DNA from: Angiostrongylus vasorum
Taxonomy: Eukaryota > Nematoda > Chromadorea > Rhabditida > Metastrongylidae
Direction of reading: 5' to 3'
Assembly (NCBI GenBank): GCA_018806985.1
Contig: JADANN010000218.1
Coordinates: 1 to 64,000, forward strand
Length of the DNA: 64,000 nt
Shown: positions 47,575 to 58,055 of the stretch, in pieces
Layout of the letters: each line of letters opens with the position of its first letter
How positions within the stretch are numbered: position 1 is the first letter of the stretch
Program-made: the position numbers and the translations under genes
Notes under the pieces: generated by a model
What the model was told of the DNA's origin: nothing
What the model saw: only the letters and a program-made list of their open reading frames with translations
The model's database searches: none

Positions 47575-47822
47575 GTGCCAGACATCTGACTTCATCAAGC
47601 ATCGTACAGAGATAATTGAATGGGGATATTTGGTCTACAGAATGACTTAAGGTTGGTAACCGATCTATCAGCTCAGCACTGCTATTCTCTCAGACAAGTC
47701 TGGTACCAATTTCCCGATGCCGGCCGAATGGAAGGCTTGCTGAGCCGTAGGCTCGGTATCAAACCGGTGACCGACATAGTGATTATTGCACAGGACCTCT
47801 AACCACTGAACTACACGTGACT
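47575..47822 (-). repeat. SINE-A-like copy, diverged
   Basis: Blocks 'gacttcatcaagcatcgt', 'cagacaagtctggtaccaat', 'gaatggaaggcttgctgagc' are in reverse order. The head has drifted ('ctctaaccactgaactacac'). Confidence 0.75.
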
Positions 47823-48185
47823 AGTTAACTAGCGTATGGTGTAAAATTATGATGACGGAGATAAAAATGATGAAAACGTTAGGTAGCAGCAGATGCCATC
47901 GATGTTGGATATTCCAAGGCGTTAACTAAGGATCAAAACGCAAGGTTTAAAGCGGAAGCTTGCAGGGAAAATTTGGACTTAGTATTAAAACAATAATTTC
48001 AGAACTTCTCGATCTGGTAGGAACGTTAGTAAAGCTAAAGGGATGGGTGCCATATGAATTAAAAAGTGGACTAGTGAGATCGTTGTCATGAAGTATGTCC
48101 TGCGTTCTGTTTTTAGGGGCAAACCCTACCCGTCTATTGATAGCAGTGTGAGGAGATGCTCATCCCAGAAGTACTGAGAAGTCAG

Positions 48186-48542
48186 AGAGCACGTAGTATA
48201 GTGATAGTGATGTCGATCGTCAGGAGAGCGGTGCACGTTCGATCCCATGTGGCCCTTAAACCTCTCAACTCTTCGCGAGTCAGGAAATTCGTATCACGCT
48301 TTTTCTGGGAATTGCTGACTTTGCAAAATTCAAATTCCAACCAGGCTATTCAAGGACTCCAGGGAGGATCAAATGGACCATTAACGACGAAAGGAAAATC
48401 CGCAAGCAGTAGCCGAATCCACCCGCAAAAGTTGGAAGACCATCGTGGAATCGTTGGATGATCGGTGCGAGGAAATGGATTGAATGTAAGAAGTGCTGGG
48501 GATCTGCGCAGTAGATGTGAAAGACGGGTCGTGTAAAATAAA
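48186..48542 (+). repeat. SINE-B copy, full length
   Basis: Collinear with 46948-47312: 'gtagtatagtgatagtgatg', B box 'cgttcgatccc', then 'cgcaagcagtagccgaat', 'agtgctggggatct', 'gggtcgtgtaaaataaa'. Confidence 0.8.
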
Positions 48543-48577
48543 CGGAAAAGCAACTATGACAAAATTGTGATGTGATC

Positions 48578-48856
48578 GCGTTGCACCGCAGTGGTGTCAC
48601 AACGGATTGGTCGCTGGGCCGAACCCCTCCTCATTGGCCCCACCGAGCCCCTGCATCAGCCCGGGGGTCGGCCAGTCGGTACCATACTTGTCTGGGAGGA
48701 TGGCAGCACTGGCCCGATACATCGGCAGGCTACCGCGAGTCACTGTAAAGGCCAGATATGCATTCAGTCACCGCCAACGATGCTTAATGAAGTCGAATGA
48801 ATGGCGCATCCCTCAGGGGATTGACCGACGACGAGAGCTTTATCCTTTTTTTAAAT
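48578..48856 (+). repeat. SINE-A copy with a different head
   Basis: From 'ggtaccatacttgtctggga' to the 'agctttatccttttttt' tail it is SINE-A. The first 80 bp ('gttgcaccgcagtggtgtca', 'ttggccccaccgagccc') differ from other copies and may come from another tRNA. Confidence 0.7.
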
Positions 48857-49639
48857 ACATGACAAGATTCGATGCGACAACCGACGACGTTCTATTCGGG
48901 AATGGACAATGATGAAGAACCGAGGCGCTTAATGAAGCCATATTTATGCAAAATAAAGATGTTTTGATGCTTGGAATCCGTGGGAAACAATAAGGGTACG
49001 TCATTAACCACGATCGCGGCTTTTTCAGGCCATGGGGTTAATACGAAAGCATCATCTGAGAAAGCGTTCCACATTTCAAAAGTTCTTCGTATCGATAGGG
49101 ATTGACTCGGTCTTTACGGGACCCGTATTTCGGGACATTCCCTCCCCCCTCCCCACAAAAAAAAGCAGAACGCCAATTCTGCATTGGCCGTTCGGAACGA
49201 AAAATTCGACTTCTCCAAACTTTATCAGGACTTATCCATAATATCACTGGTGTTCCAAGTGGACGGAAGTCCGTGGATGCACAACTTGTCACTAACATGG
49301 CGCCTATATGATTGCTCATCTCTGGGAACCCCATCTTGAGTCGTATTTACAAAATGGTTTCATTGTTTGCTACCATTTTTCCTCTTAAAGTCTGTGTTTA
49401 TTCTTTTCTGCCTTTCATTTTTACCGATATTCCATTGGTTCACTCTATTTTTCGGTATGCTGGCTCGGTTTGCTCTTCGCCATCCCGTTCACGTTAGGAA
49501 CATAGCGTCAACATCTGTGGATCCGCCAAGAGACCGAAAGGTATCATTTCCTGTTCCTACCAACTGTTCCGATCTTTTCTTGCCAGAATCAACTGAGTGC
49601 GGACTGTTAACTTTTTATTTACTGCCTACCACAATTCTT
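48857..49639. other. No supported gene
   Basis: Overlapping frames at 49038-49334 (minus, 98 codons) and 49367-49660 (plus, 97 codons, hydrophobic start) show no recognised motif. Confidence 0.35.
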
Positions 49640-49720
49640 TCACGTCAGGGTGTTGTCTAATATACAACCACAGTGGTGCTGAGGTATTTGCAAAACTCCG
49701 GTTAACTGGGTTCATTGCCG
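49640..49720 (-). repeat. SINE-C fragment
   Basis: Reverse blocks 'gtggtgctgaggtatttgca' and 'aaaactccgg'. It is followed within 100 bp by a forward SINE-C. Confidence 0.5.
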
Positions 49721-49804
49721 ATTTGAGCTCCCCAGATCAATCCCATTGATGGGTGAATGCTGGTGGCACTGGTAGTTAGAGAACTAGTTGAAAGAAAGGC
49801 GAAA

Positions 49805-49945
49805 CGAAGGACTCGCATGGTGCAGTGGTGAACGCGTTAACCGCCGGAAAGGGTAATAGCGTGTTCGTTCCCCACCGCAGACACCTGCGGTGCGGAATTT
49901 TGCAAATTTCTAAGTACCATTGATTGTGGAGTATTTGGTCTGGTC
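49805..49945 (+). repeat. SINE-C copy
   Basis: Best-preserved SINE-C head: 'gactcgcatggtgcagtggt', 'ccggaaagggtaatagcg', 'ccccaccgcagacacctg', 'ggaattttgcaaatttct'. Confidence 0.75.
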
Positions 49946-50280
49946 AATCGTGAAATTATAAGTCATTCTTAGAATAATTCTTTTGTTTGTTCGTGAATAC
50001 AAAATTTGTCGTATATTTCGAGCCATCAGAATACCACTGATGAAACCGAGAGCCTTCAATAGGCTATTCTTTTATGGCAAAAGTGTTGACTAGTTCTCCA
50101 GTCATCATTTTAGGTAACTTCTATTGACGACATTACGCAAAAGCTAGTATCCGGTCCTCCATCGCGTTTACCGAGTTTTATTGTCTATGCTAAAGCATTG
50201 GTGAAAAGTAAATGGAGCAAGGATGGAATAGATCCAAGACTGAAATCAGTGGGTTTCATCTCTATTTGTATGAGTCTAGG

Positions 50281-50573
50281 TAAAGGATAGAAGATAAAGC
50301 TGTCGGCGTTGGTCAATCCCTGAGTGATGAGCCATTCATTCGACTTCATTAAGCATCGTTTGGAGGTGAGTGAATGCAATCTGGCCCTTGCAATTACTCG
50401 CGGTGGCCAATTGCCGATGTGTCGAGCCAGTGCTGCTATCCTCCCAGACAAGGTTGATACCAATTTGCCGATCCCGGAGGTATGAAAAGCTTGGTGGACC
50501 ATAGGCGGTGGGGATTGATTCCACGTGTGTGTTGGAGGGCGCCTCAGACCACTTCCCCCGCACGCGTACTTTG
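50281..50573 (-). repeat. SINE-A copy, full length
   Basis: Tail 'gataaagctgtcggcgttgg', head 'acttcccccgcacgcgt'. 'gtctaggtaaa' (left) and 'gactaggtaga' (right) may be a decayed target-site duplication. Confidence 0.85.
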
Positions 50574-50718
50574 TGACTAGGTAGACTGTTTATAAATAAG
50601 AGAAATAGAAACGTCTAGATAGTCCGCTTTTCTGTTTTTTTTCCTTTCAAGCTCTTCTTTTCAACATTAGGTGGTCACTGTTTTGTGATTGCTTTATTTC
50701 TTGAAATGGATCTTCCAG

Positions 50719-53289
50719 TTGCTTGACTCTGCGTCAGCTCAGCTTTATTACGACTGTGCTAACAAACATGACTATGAGAAACTATGTGAAGGTATCGATT
50801 TTCTGACGAAATTTCTTCAGCTAAGTATTTAAAGATCGATCTAGTTTCTTTCAGCTTTTGGCTTGCCTGATTATATGTCGTCATGGTATAAACTGACCCT
50901 GTTGCATTGTTGGTTCGTAGTGTTTACTTCTTTTTAGTCTTTTCAGTTGTCATTTGTTTGCACTGGACTTCTACGTTTATATTCCAATTAGTTCATTTCA
51001 AATCCTTTATATGGTGTTACCCACCTTTCCATCTTCACAGATCAGTGCTTAGAAAGTAGAGGAGTTTATTTTCAGAGGACTTTTTTATCATTGTTACATG
51101 ACCTAATATAACATGTATCACAAAATAAGGATCCCAACACTTGTTGCATTGGATTCGTTTTCGCGCATCCACTATCCACAGAGGTCCTTGAATTTTTTTT
51201 CCATGTGGCTTCAACTAGTACTTCATTTTTTCTTCCTCATCACGAATGTCTCGTTGAATGCTTGTATGGTCGGTCCTTCCCAGAAACTCGACATAGGCAA
51301 GCAAGGGCGTTCCTACGTAGATTGGAGGGAGTCTGCTTGTACCAGACAACTCTGTTACCAATTCCACGACCCCAGAGGGCTGTGAGGTTTAGTGGGTCCA
51401 GCACGGTATTGAACTACCGTCTGAGTAGATTGAATCGTCGGAGTCATTACCACTGCGCCACCGTCAAAAATTTAACCTTGCGCTATTTTTCCACAGTCTA
51501 AAAGGAGAAACCTCATGTTTAAGAATTATGATGTTCTTGAGGTACACCCAATGAGTTTTCTCCTTCACGGTTAGAGAGCTTTACTGTCTTAATTGTCTAA
51601 CGCTTTTTTTTTTTTTTGAATTCCTGCATTGGTCTACGGCCTCTTCGTGGTTCAAGTGTGTTTTTTAGTTGAAGCGCGATATACTGCTTAGATTCTTTTT
51701 ACCTAATAGATTCTCCCAACCCGACAAGGAGTTTGATATTTCCATTGGGAAGTCTAAGAAAGTCTAAATAAGAGCAAATCTTTGCTTCGGCAAAGCCTGG
51801 TCAGCACCCGTGACTTCTTAAGAAGAACAGAAAGAGAGCATTTTGTACGAAAACTGCGATGCATTCCGAGCTGTTCTAGCAAATGCAACCCACATTCTTT
51901 GTTCAGCTGCTACTTACTCCATTCTTTTCAGGATGCTTCTAATGAGGATGCATATTTCTTTAGATGGTCATGCTTATCTGCGGTTAAAACGAAGTATGTT
52001 GTCAACGTTGTGGTTCGACGTGGATGCTAGACTTAAAATTGTTGGGGGTATGCCAGTTCTATACTAGTAGTAATGACTTTATATTCAGATATTTGTTGGA
52101 AAGAAAAAATTTTATTGTACTGTTTAGATTGAATTGAAACAAACTCTCAACACGAAGTCGGATATGCTAAATATGCATGGCCTTCATTTACAGACTTTCC
52201 TGGAATATGATGAAGTAACTGTTCTGTCTTTTATAAGATTTCCAAACTAGACCGTCATTCTGACTAATCTGTATCAGTTTGTTCTTGTATGAAGTCGGTA
52301 CTATTCATAAACAGTATGGTCGTTTGCCAGAGCTCTTCAGTCTTTGAAAATTTGTAGGAAACGGTTTAGAATAGTGGTTTTAAGAACGATTGTGAAGATT
52401 TATAATGTAGTAATTGGTAATAAGTAGGTACTGAGTGCTTTCTTTGACATATCCCTTTAAACAAGCGAGGAAAGAGGTTTTGTTCGAAAACAAATTGCTT
52501 AGAATTAAAGTGATGGTGAGATGTTTGCAAAACTCCGGACCGCAGGTGAATGCGGTGGGGATCGAACCTGCTAGTTTCCTTTCCGGGCGCTTACGTGTTT
52601 ATCCACCACTTCATGCGGGTCCTTCGTTTCGCCTTTCTCTCAGCACTGGCTCCTCAAATAATAGCATGTTCAATCCCCACCTCAGACATTTGCGGCCCGG
52701 AGTTTTGCAAATATCTCAGCATCATTGTTGTCATGTTTCACAGCATACCCTGCCATGAAAAAGTGTAGGCGGTGAATAAAAAGTGACTGAATTACTTATA
52801 CTTCGAATATTAAGTGGAAAGAACTTTGGAGAATGAACTAATGGTACGTTTTAGGGTTTCCTAGCAAACGACCGTCTTTTGGCAGCCGCGCTCTGGCGGT
52901 GTCTTTACTTGAGTAGAACGTTCGATCCCGTCCACGTTTTGAGTGCTATAGTTTACATCCGATCAACGGTTTGTTATTAAATAGTTTTAAATCTGAATAT
53001 CGCATTATTTTTCATTTTTAGTAGTACTGTAGTCGTAGTGTCTGTTTACTGTAAGGCAAGTGTATTGACGACTAAGTTGGTAGAATCCTGTCGAGATGTG
53101 CTATTCACTGTTATTTTGTGATCTTTAACTGTTTAGTTGGCATGGCTAGATTCGATGGACATCGATGATATCATAGTGCATGGCATTAAGGAGTGGAAAC
53201 AGATCACACCTAAGAATGCTGTGCCTGATACAGGGACAACTTTAGAGGAAACTGATGAGATACGTAGAGCTGCAGGGCAGATGTCGTAA
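50719..53289 (+). CDS. Candidate unknown gene, at least three exons
   Basis: Three stretches look like real exons with good splice sites. 50719-50791: acceptor TCTTCCAG, reads LLDSASAQLYYDCANKHDYE, then donor G|GTATCG. 52128-52214: acceptor TGTTTAG, reads IELKQTLNTKSDMLN..., donor GAA|GTAACT. 53137-53289: acceptor TGTTTAG, reads LAWLDSMDIDDIIVHGIKEW..., stop TAA. The last two join in phase 0. The first ends in phase 1, so at least one exon between 50792 and 52127 is missing; 51831-51993 is a possible source (DASNEDAYFFRWSC), but its phase does not fit exon 52128. The start is unknown and the family not recognised. The introns would contain SINE-B and SINE-C copies. Confidence 0.4.
51109..51469 (-). 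repeat. SINE-B copy, diverged
   Basis: Reverse of the consensus: 'aaggatcccaacacttg', 'tggtcggtccttcccagaaa', and a head 'cattaccactgcgccac'. Confidence 0.65.
52515..52640 (-). repeat. SINE-C copy, inverted
   Basis: 'tgcaaaactccggaccgcag', 'cggtggggatcgaacctg', 'cttcgtttcgcctttctct'. Forms an inverted pair with 52670-52775. Confidence 0.7.
52670..52775 (+). repeat. SINE-C, 3' part
   Basis: 'ttcaatccccacctcagaca', 'cccggagttttgcaaatatc', tail 'cctgccatgaaaaagtgta'. Confidence 0.7.
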
Positions 53290-53928
53290 GGGATATAACC
53301 TAATCATGTTTCATGGTCCAAGCAGTTCTTTTTTGATGCGTTTTTTCCTCACCTGCAAGTGCCTGTAGCAACATTTTTGCCAACGCAATTTCGAACTTTG
53401 AAGATCCTTTTGCTAGTACATTTAGAAAATTGTAAATAATCATTTTGTGTTTTGTATTGTAAATTGCAGTCGTACCTTCGTAAGATGGATAGTAGCGCAT
53501 GGTCATACCTTTCTTTGAAAAGAAAACCAAACACTACTGATGTTTAGAATCTGTTTAGTTTGTCAGTTTTTGTTAGTGGGATATGTTCGATATGCTGATG
53601 ACGAGTTCTTCTAAACACTCATAGAAGCTCAATCCTTTTCTCTCCAAACTTAGGAAATGGCAAATAAATTGTTGTTTAGGAAAGGTTATGAGTTATGAGA
53701 ATTGTATGTAGCATATTGTTCCTTTCGTTTTATAATAAATAAGAGACTAATTCCTAAAAAACTGTAGTCTTGGTATGGCTAGCATGCGGGAGGAACCGTC
53801 TTTTCTTTACTAATCGTTATGGTTTCTCTGATAATGAAGTGCATATTGAGATTAAGGAGAACTTGAACGCGTAGTGGCCATAGGGATTTCTTTTGGGAAT
53901 AGTTACTTCGGGAGTTGTTACACTATCT

Positions 53929-56420
53929 ATGGCCGAGCTGCCTGATATCGGAGGAAGGTGCGAATTGAAGAGTTGTAATAGATTGGGTGAGTGTGTCTTC
54001 TAGCTTATCTATATTTTAAGCAGGCAATGAAATCCTATATTATTAGGACCGCCCTTAAACGCTCTTCTGTTTTCAGATTTCCTTCCCTTCGTTTGTCCAC
54101 TATGCAAATGTTGTTTTTGGTTTGTTAATCTTATTTATTGCGTTCCGTTGTAAAACCTAAGTTTTTGACGGCATAACGAGACGTGTTCAACGTCTTAATC
54201 ATCTGTTAGGTAGGCTTGTTACAGTTCTGACCATTGTTTTACTCATGGCTGTGACAATTCGAAACAGCTTAACCATGGATCACACGTCACTTCATCAAAG
54301 CCAGTACGAGTGTTCATGTGCTCCCTTAATGACTGTTCGGAAATGGAAAACATTAGAATAGCTTGTACACATTGCGAGAAGAATTATTGTCTCAAGTGAG
54401 CATTCTTCTACATATAAACAAATTGGGTTGTTAATATCGTTTCACATATTCATAAGACAACAGTCTATTTATTTGGATACTTGGATGGCACGTCCTCACT
54501 GTTTGTGTGAGGCCCAGCAAAAATTCCATTTTTCGGAGTTTTGCTGGTCTAGCCATTGTGGTTCTCTAGAGTTCCGAGGTTAGCCTAGCCAAAGTCTGCC
54601 TCAGGTCGTCACCACCACATGCTTTCGCCGCTCTCGTAGATCAGGAGGAGATTTTCTACCATGCGACTAGTTTGATACCAGGACGGTGGTGGATCCTGGT
54701 ATTGGTTTCCTCTTAGCTTGGCGTCCTGATGGAATGGCCCCTGTACATCGTAGCCCAACACCCAGGAACAACTCCCAACCACGATGAGGCAGTAATCCGT
54801 TGGGAGTATAGTGTATTTGCATTGCTCAGTGGATAAGATATGGTTATGTTTGCTAATTTCCCAGATATTTGTTGTACTTCACACAATTAGTCCCGGTATT
54901 TAGTTACTTCAGGCATCGTTATGCTGAGGAACACTCTTGTCATACTTCCCGCAAATCCTCGAAGCCTTGCCAAGTTTCAGACTCTACCACAGCGTCTTCA
55001 TCTGTGATTCAAAAGCCTGCGCAATCTAAAGTAAAGGTGGTTTTTAGTATGGTGTAAAGTCCTCTATGTCTTATGAAATTCGACCTTTTACACACAATTT
55101 TCCAGCCTTTAAATGAAATCGAACGGAAAAAGATGGATCGAATTCTGGTCATGAAATTGAAAATGAATGCGACGATCACTGCTGAAATCCCTACAGAAGA
55201 GAGAATTTTCCTGTTCATTGAAGGAGATGATACGAGAAAACGACAAGCGGTCGTTGTGAGTCAAGTATGTTATCAAATTCACGATTCCTCAGGTTTATAC
55301 TCAAGTATTACAACAAACAAAATTGCAATATACAGAAGCACTTACTGTGTTGTATCACCGAGTCACTTTGTTAGATGATCAACTGGCTGTAGACAGAGGT
55401 TTTTTATTCGCTTCAAGAAAAAATCTGGCCAGTTGTGGTAACACATCCATTTACAAATTTCTCTGTGGATGAATAGAGATTGGTTTGGAGCTGGGTATTT
55501 CTCATACTTTTGACTAGCAAGGAAATTTCTGTGGTATAACATTCAAATCATAACATTATGCGAATAGACGGCGTACTGTTGGTGACATCAGTGTTGTCAG
55601 TGTAACAACCCCACTAGTGTTATACAGTTTTCGTAGTACAAGTTGATGGAAACCAATCATATTTGAAATTGCTACAAATATGAGACAAACAGCTCTGATA
55701 CGTATCCCAATAACTGATGACTTCATCCAAAGTATAAGGCAGTGGGTAGAGTCGTTCCACAATACACACTGGAACGGTCGCTGGTTCTTCCAGAGATGCC
55801 TTGCAGTACACACATCTTTGGTTCAGTTCCACGCTTCGATTGCACCAAGCCCTCCAGCCTTCTGGTGTCGGCAGATTAGTAGCAGACTTCTCTAGGAGGA
55901 TAGAAACACCAGACTGATAAGGTGGTAGGCCAAGTCATTTTTGTAAGCGAGATATGTATTCGACTACCTCTAATGGGTTTAATAAAATCGAATGCATAGA
56001 GCATCCGTCAAGTGACTGATCAATGCCGGAACCCTCATTTTTTTACCATCAAGGTCATTAAGCGTTAATTTTCTAGTACCTTTCCAAGTTAGCGAAATAT
56101 ATCCTTTGGAAACTACATAAACTAACGCAGAGTGCACATAGCACAAAATTTATGAAGTTTCAGAAGTGGACAATCGGTCGCTGCGCATCAAGCATCAAAA
56201 AGCTCTTATTTCCAGACGAATCCAAGGTATTCCGACCTTATCCTCCGTCGGTTACTTCTTAGACAATTCTTATTTTGTGTACAAGTCTACGTCAAATGTT
56301 CAGATCATTTTTCAGAGTCTGCAAATATTTAGAGAGCAATCCGAGGAACCACTCGACTATGCGGAAGTCGTTTCGAAGTATTTGCATGATATGGATACCA
56401 TCAGTGTACAACTGGTATGA
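53929..56420 (+). CDS. ZFAND1: ZFAND1-like protein with two AN1 zinc fingers, seven exons
   Basis: The family links stress granules and p97/Cdc48 to the proteasome in other animals (known for ZFAND1; function here is inferred). Exons: 53929-53986, 54077-54119, 54225-54395, 54913-55036, 55106-55255, 56164-56226, 56316-56420. All phases fit, giving 237 codons, slightly shorter than vertebrate homologues. It starts MAELPDIGGRCELKSC. AN1 finger 1 covers about residues 11-44; its final H-x3-H-x-C is two residues shorter than the usual H-x5-H-x-C. Finger 2 (about 63-97) is canonical: CSLNDC, CTHC, C-x2-H-x5-H-x-C. A Ser-rich linker, the conserved MKLKMNA segment (about residues 148-154) and the C-terminal KWTIGRC ubiquitin-like part follow. 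Intron 3 holds a family D repeat and intron 5 a SINE-A. Confidence 0.9.
54477..54808 (-). repeat. Interspersed repeat family D, copy 5
   Basis: Reverse of the consensus: 'ccattgtggttctctagagt', 'accaggacggtggtggatcc', ending 'aatccgttgggagtata'. An internal piece of about 50 bp is missing. In intron 3 of the ZFAND1-like gene. Confidence 0.75.
55736..56042 (+). repeat. SINE-A copy, diverged
   Basis: Head 'ataaggcagtgggtagagtc', then an insert, then 'cggcagattagtagcagact', 'gaatgcatagagcatcc', 'ctgatcaatgccgg'. In intron 5 of the ZFAND1-like gene. Confidence 0.7.
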
Positions 56421-57013
56421 CGGATTTTGTAGTCCCTAGCGCATCTTCCCATATCTTTTTAGTGTATTATCAAGGATCCCAGCTTTTTTATCGTACCTTA
56501 TGTGATTAACGTTGTAACTACAAGCTTCAATTGAACAATGTTCATTATCGCAGTTTTACCTGGTAATCATAACAAATAGATGACATAAGAGAAATCGTAC
56601 TGCATCATTCTTAAGATGCAATTGAATTAGTAAACTTCTGTGATTATGAGGACACACCGCTTATTTTACAATAGAATAACCTCTGATATTAGTGTACATG
56701 ATAGTAGCTGGCTGGGGCTCTTCTCACAGAAAGTGTATAACATGGCACAGAGCATTAGTGGCGTTCGTCAAACGCTAAGGCAAGTAATATTAGGTAAAAC
56801 ATAAGAAAATATAAAACTACAGAGTGAGAATTAATTGCACGTATAGTTGGAGAATCGAATACATATTACCATGCGCAGTGCATAACCTCAGTACAGCATC
56901 ACAATTATATCATCACAAGCTCATTAATTGACAAACAAAGCAATAAAGCTGGTCAGTAAATGTTTTAACGAGACTACCAAGTAAGATGAGTAAAACTTGA
57001 GATAGTTATTTCG
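56421..57013. other. No recognisable gene
   Basis: The 3' flank of the ZFAND1-like gene; AT-rich with no motif seen. Confidence 0.4.
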
Positions 57014-57502
57014 TCAGCAATCGGTAACACCGTCGTAAATCCTTCGATTCAGAAGTACAGGACGATGTCGCGATTTTCGCGATGGTAAACTACTACCAGT
57101 GCGACGGTTCCAGTGATTCCAAACACGACAGTAGTCGGAACCGTTATCGAGTTCCAACTCTCCTGGATCGTCAATGGCGGTAACGACACGACTATTAGTA
57201 TGTAGTATTTGCAATTCATAGTGGTTACATGGTGAAGAAATCTGGAGGGAACCAGGAACGTTGAATTGGTGGTATGACAGTGGGGTTCGCTGGATATGAA
57301 TATTAGGAGGTTGTGAACTTCTTGATAACAGATGCTCTGATGGTGAGGGCTTTCCAGTGATGCAGTTCTCAAGTAGCGAAGGCAATGGAGTAACGATATC
57401 GCGTTTGCATATCACTTCAGATTGGACACTACGACGCAGTTTCTTTCTCGCCTTAAAGGAAAGGCGAGCAGGCGAATGACAGTTAGACTCCTGCCTAAAC
57501 AT
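57014..57502 (-). CDS. Possible small gene or exon, product unknown
   Basis: A 162-codon minus frame starts MFRQESNCHSPARLSFKARK, 22 bases after an acceptor-like TTTTTTTAG with a stop just upstream in frame. It is Ser/Arg/Lys-rich and ends at 57014. A second minus frame over 57372-57049 is also open for 107 codons and reads quite differently (FLVPSRFLHHVTTMNCKYY..., ITVPTTVVFGITGTVALVVV). The second faintly recalls the C-terminal arrestin fold (weak inference). Only one frame is likely to be real. Confidence 0.35.
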   Translation of the reverse strand: MFRQESNCHSPARLSFKARKKLRRSVQSEVICKRDIVTPLPSLLENCITGKPSPSEHLLSRSSQPPNIHIQRTPLSYHQFNVPGSLQISSPCNHYELQILHTNSRVVTAIDDPGELELDNGSDYCRVWNHWNRRTGSSLPSRKSRHRPVLLNRRIYDGVTDC

Positions 57503-57861
57503 GTCTCAAGGTACACAATAAATCTAAAAAAATAAACATCAATGATTCTTTCGGCTCACCTAGTTTACATGAATGAATCGCTTTTAATATTGCAATAATA
57601 CATGATAATACTTAATGGTGATACAATGCAGATTACCTACAAGAGCAAAAGCCATTTTAGAATTCATTAAAATCCACAGCCTACTCGTGGTAGCACTGTT
57701 ATTACCACGGTGCAACACTGACTTTGTGTTGTTTCGGTCAGCGTGCATCACGCGAGGGAACTTCGTCCTCGTACCAAAAGACTCCAAGTCTTTTTTAATG
57801 TTACATTTTTTACCTAATGTCTACTACAATTTTTCACGGCTGGATATTACATGAAATTCAA
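57503..57861. other. No supported gene
   Basis: A 67-codon minus frame at 57584-57787 has no recognised motif. Confidence 0.3.
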
Positions 57862-57995
57862 CCACAATCATGCTGAGACATCTGCAAGACTCCGGACCGC
57901 AGGTGTCTGCGGTGGGGATCGAACCCTTATTACCCTGACGGGGGGCTAACGTTTTCACCACTACACCATACGGATCCTTCGTTTCGCCTTTCTCT
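57862..57995 (-). repeat. SINE-C copy, inverted
   Basis: 'ctgcaagactccggaccgca', 'gcggtggggatcgaaccctt', 'ccactacaccatacggatcc', 'ttcgtttcgcctttctctc'. Confidence 0.75.
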
Positions 57996-58055
57996 CTTTT
58001 TTTTTTCTTCTACATCTCCTTCTTTCTTTTTTCCTAAACATGATCAAAGTCTTAC

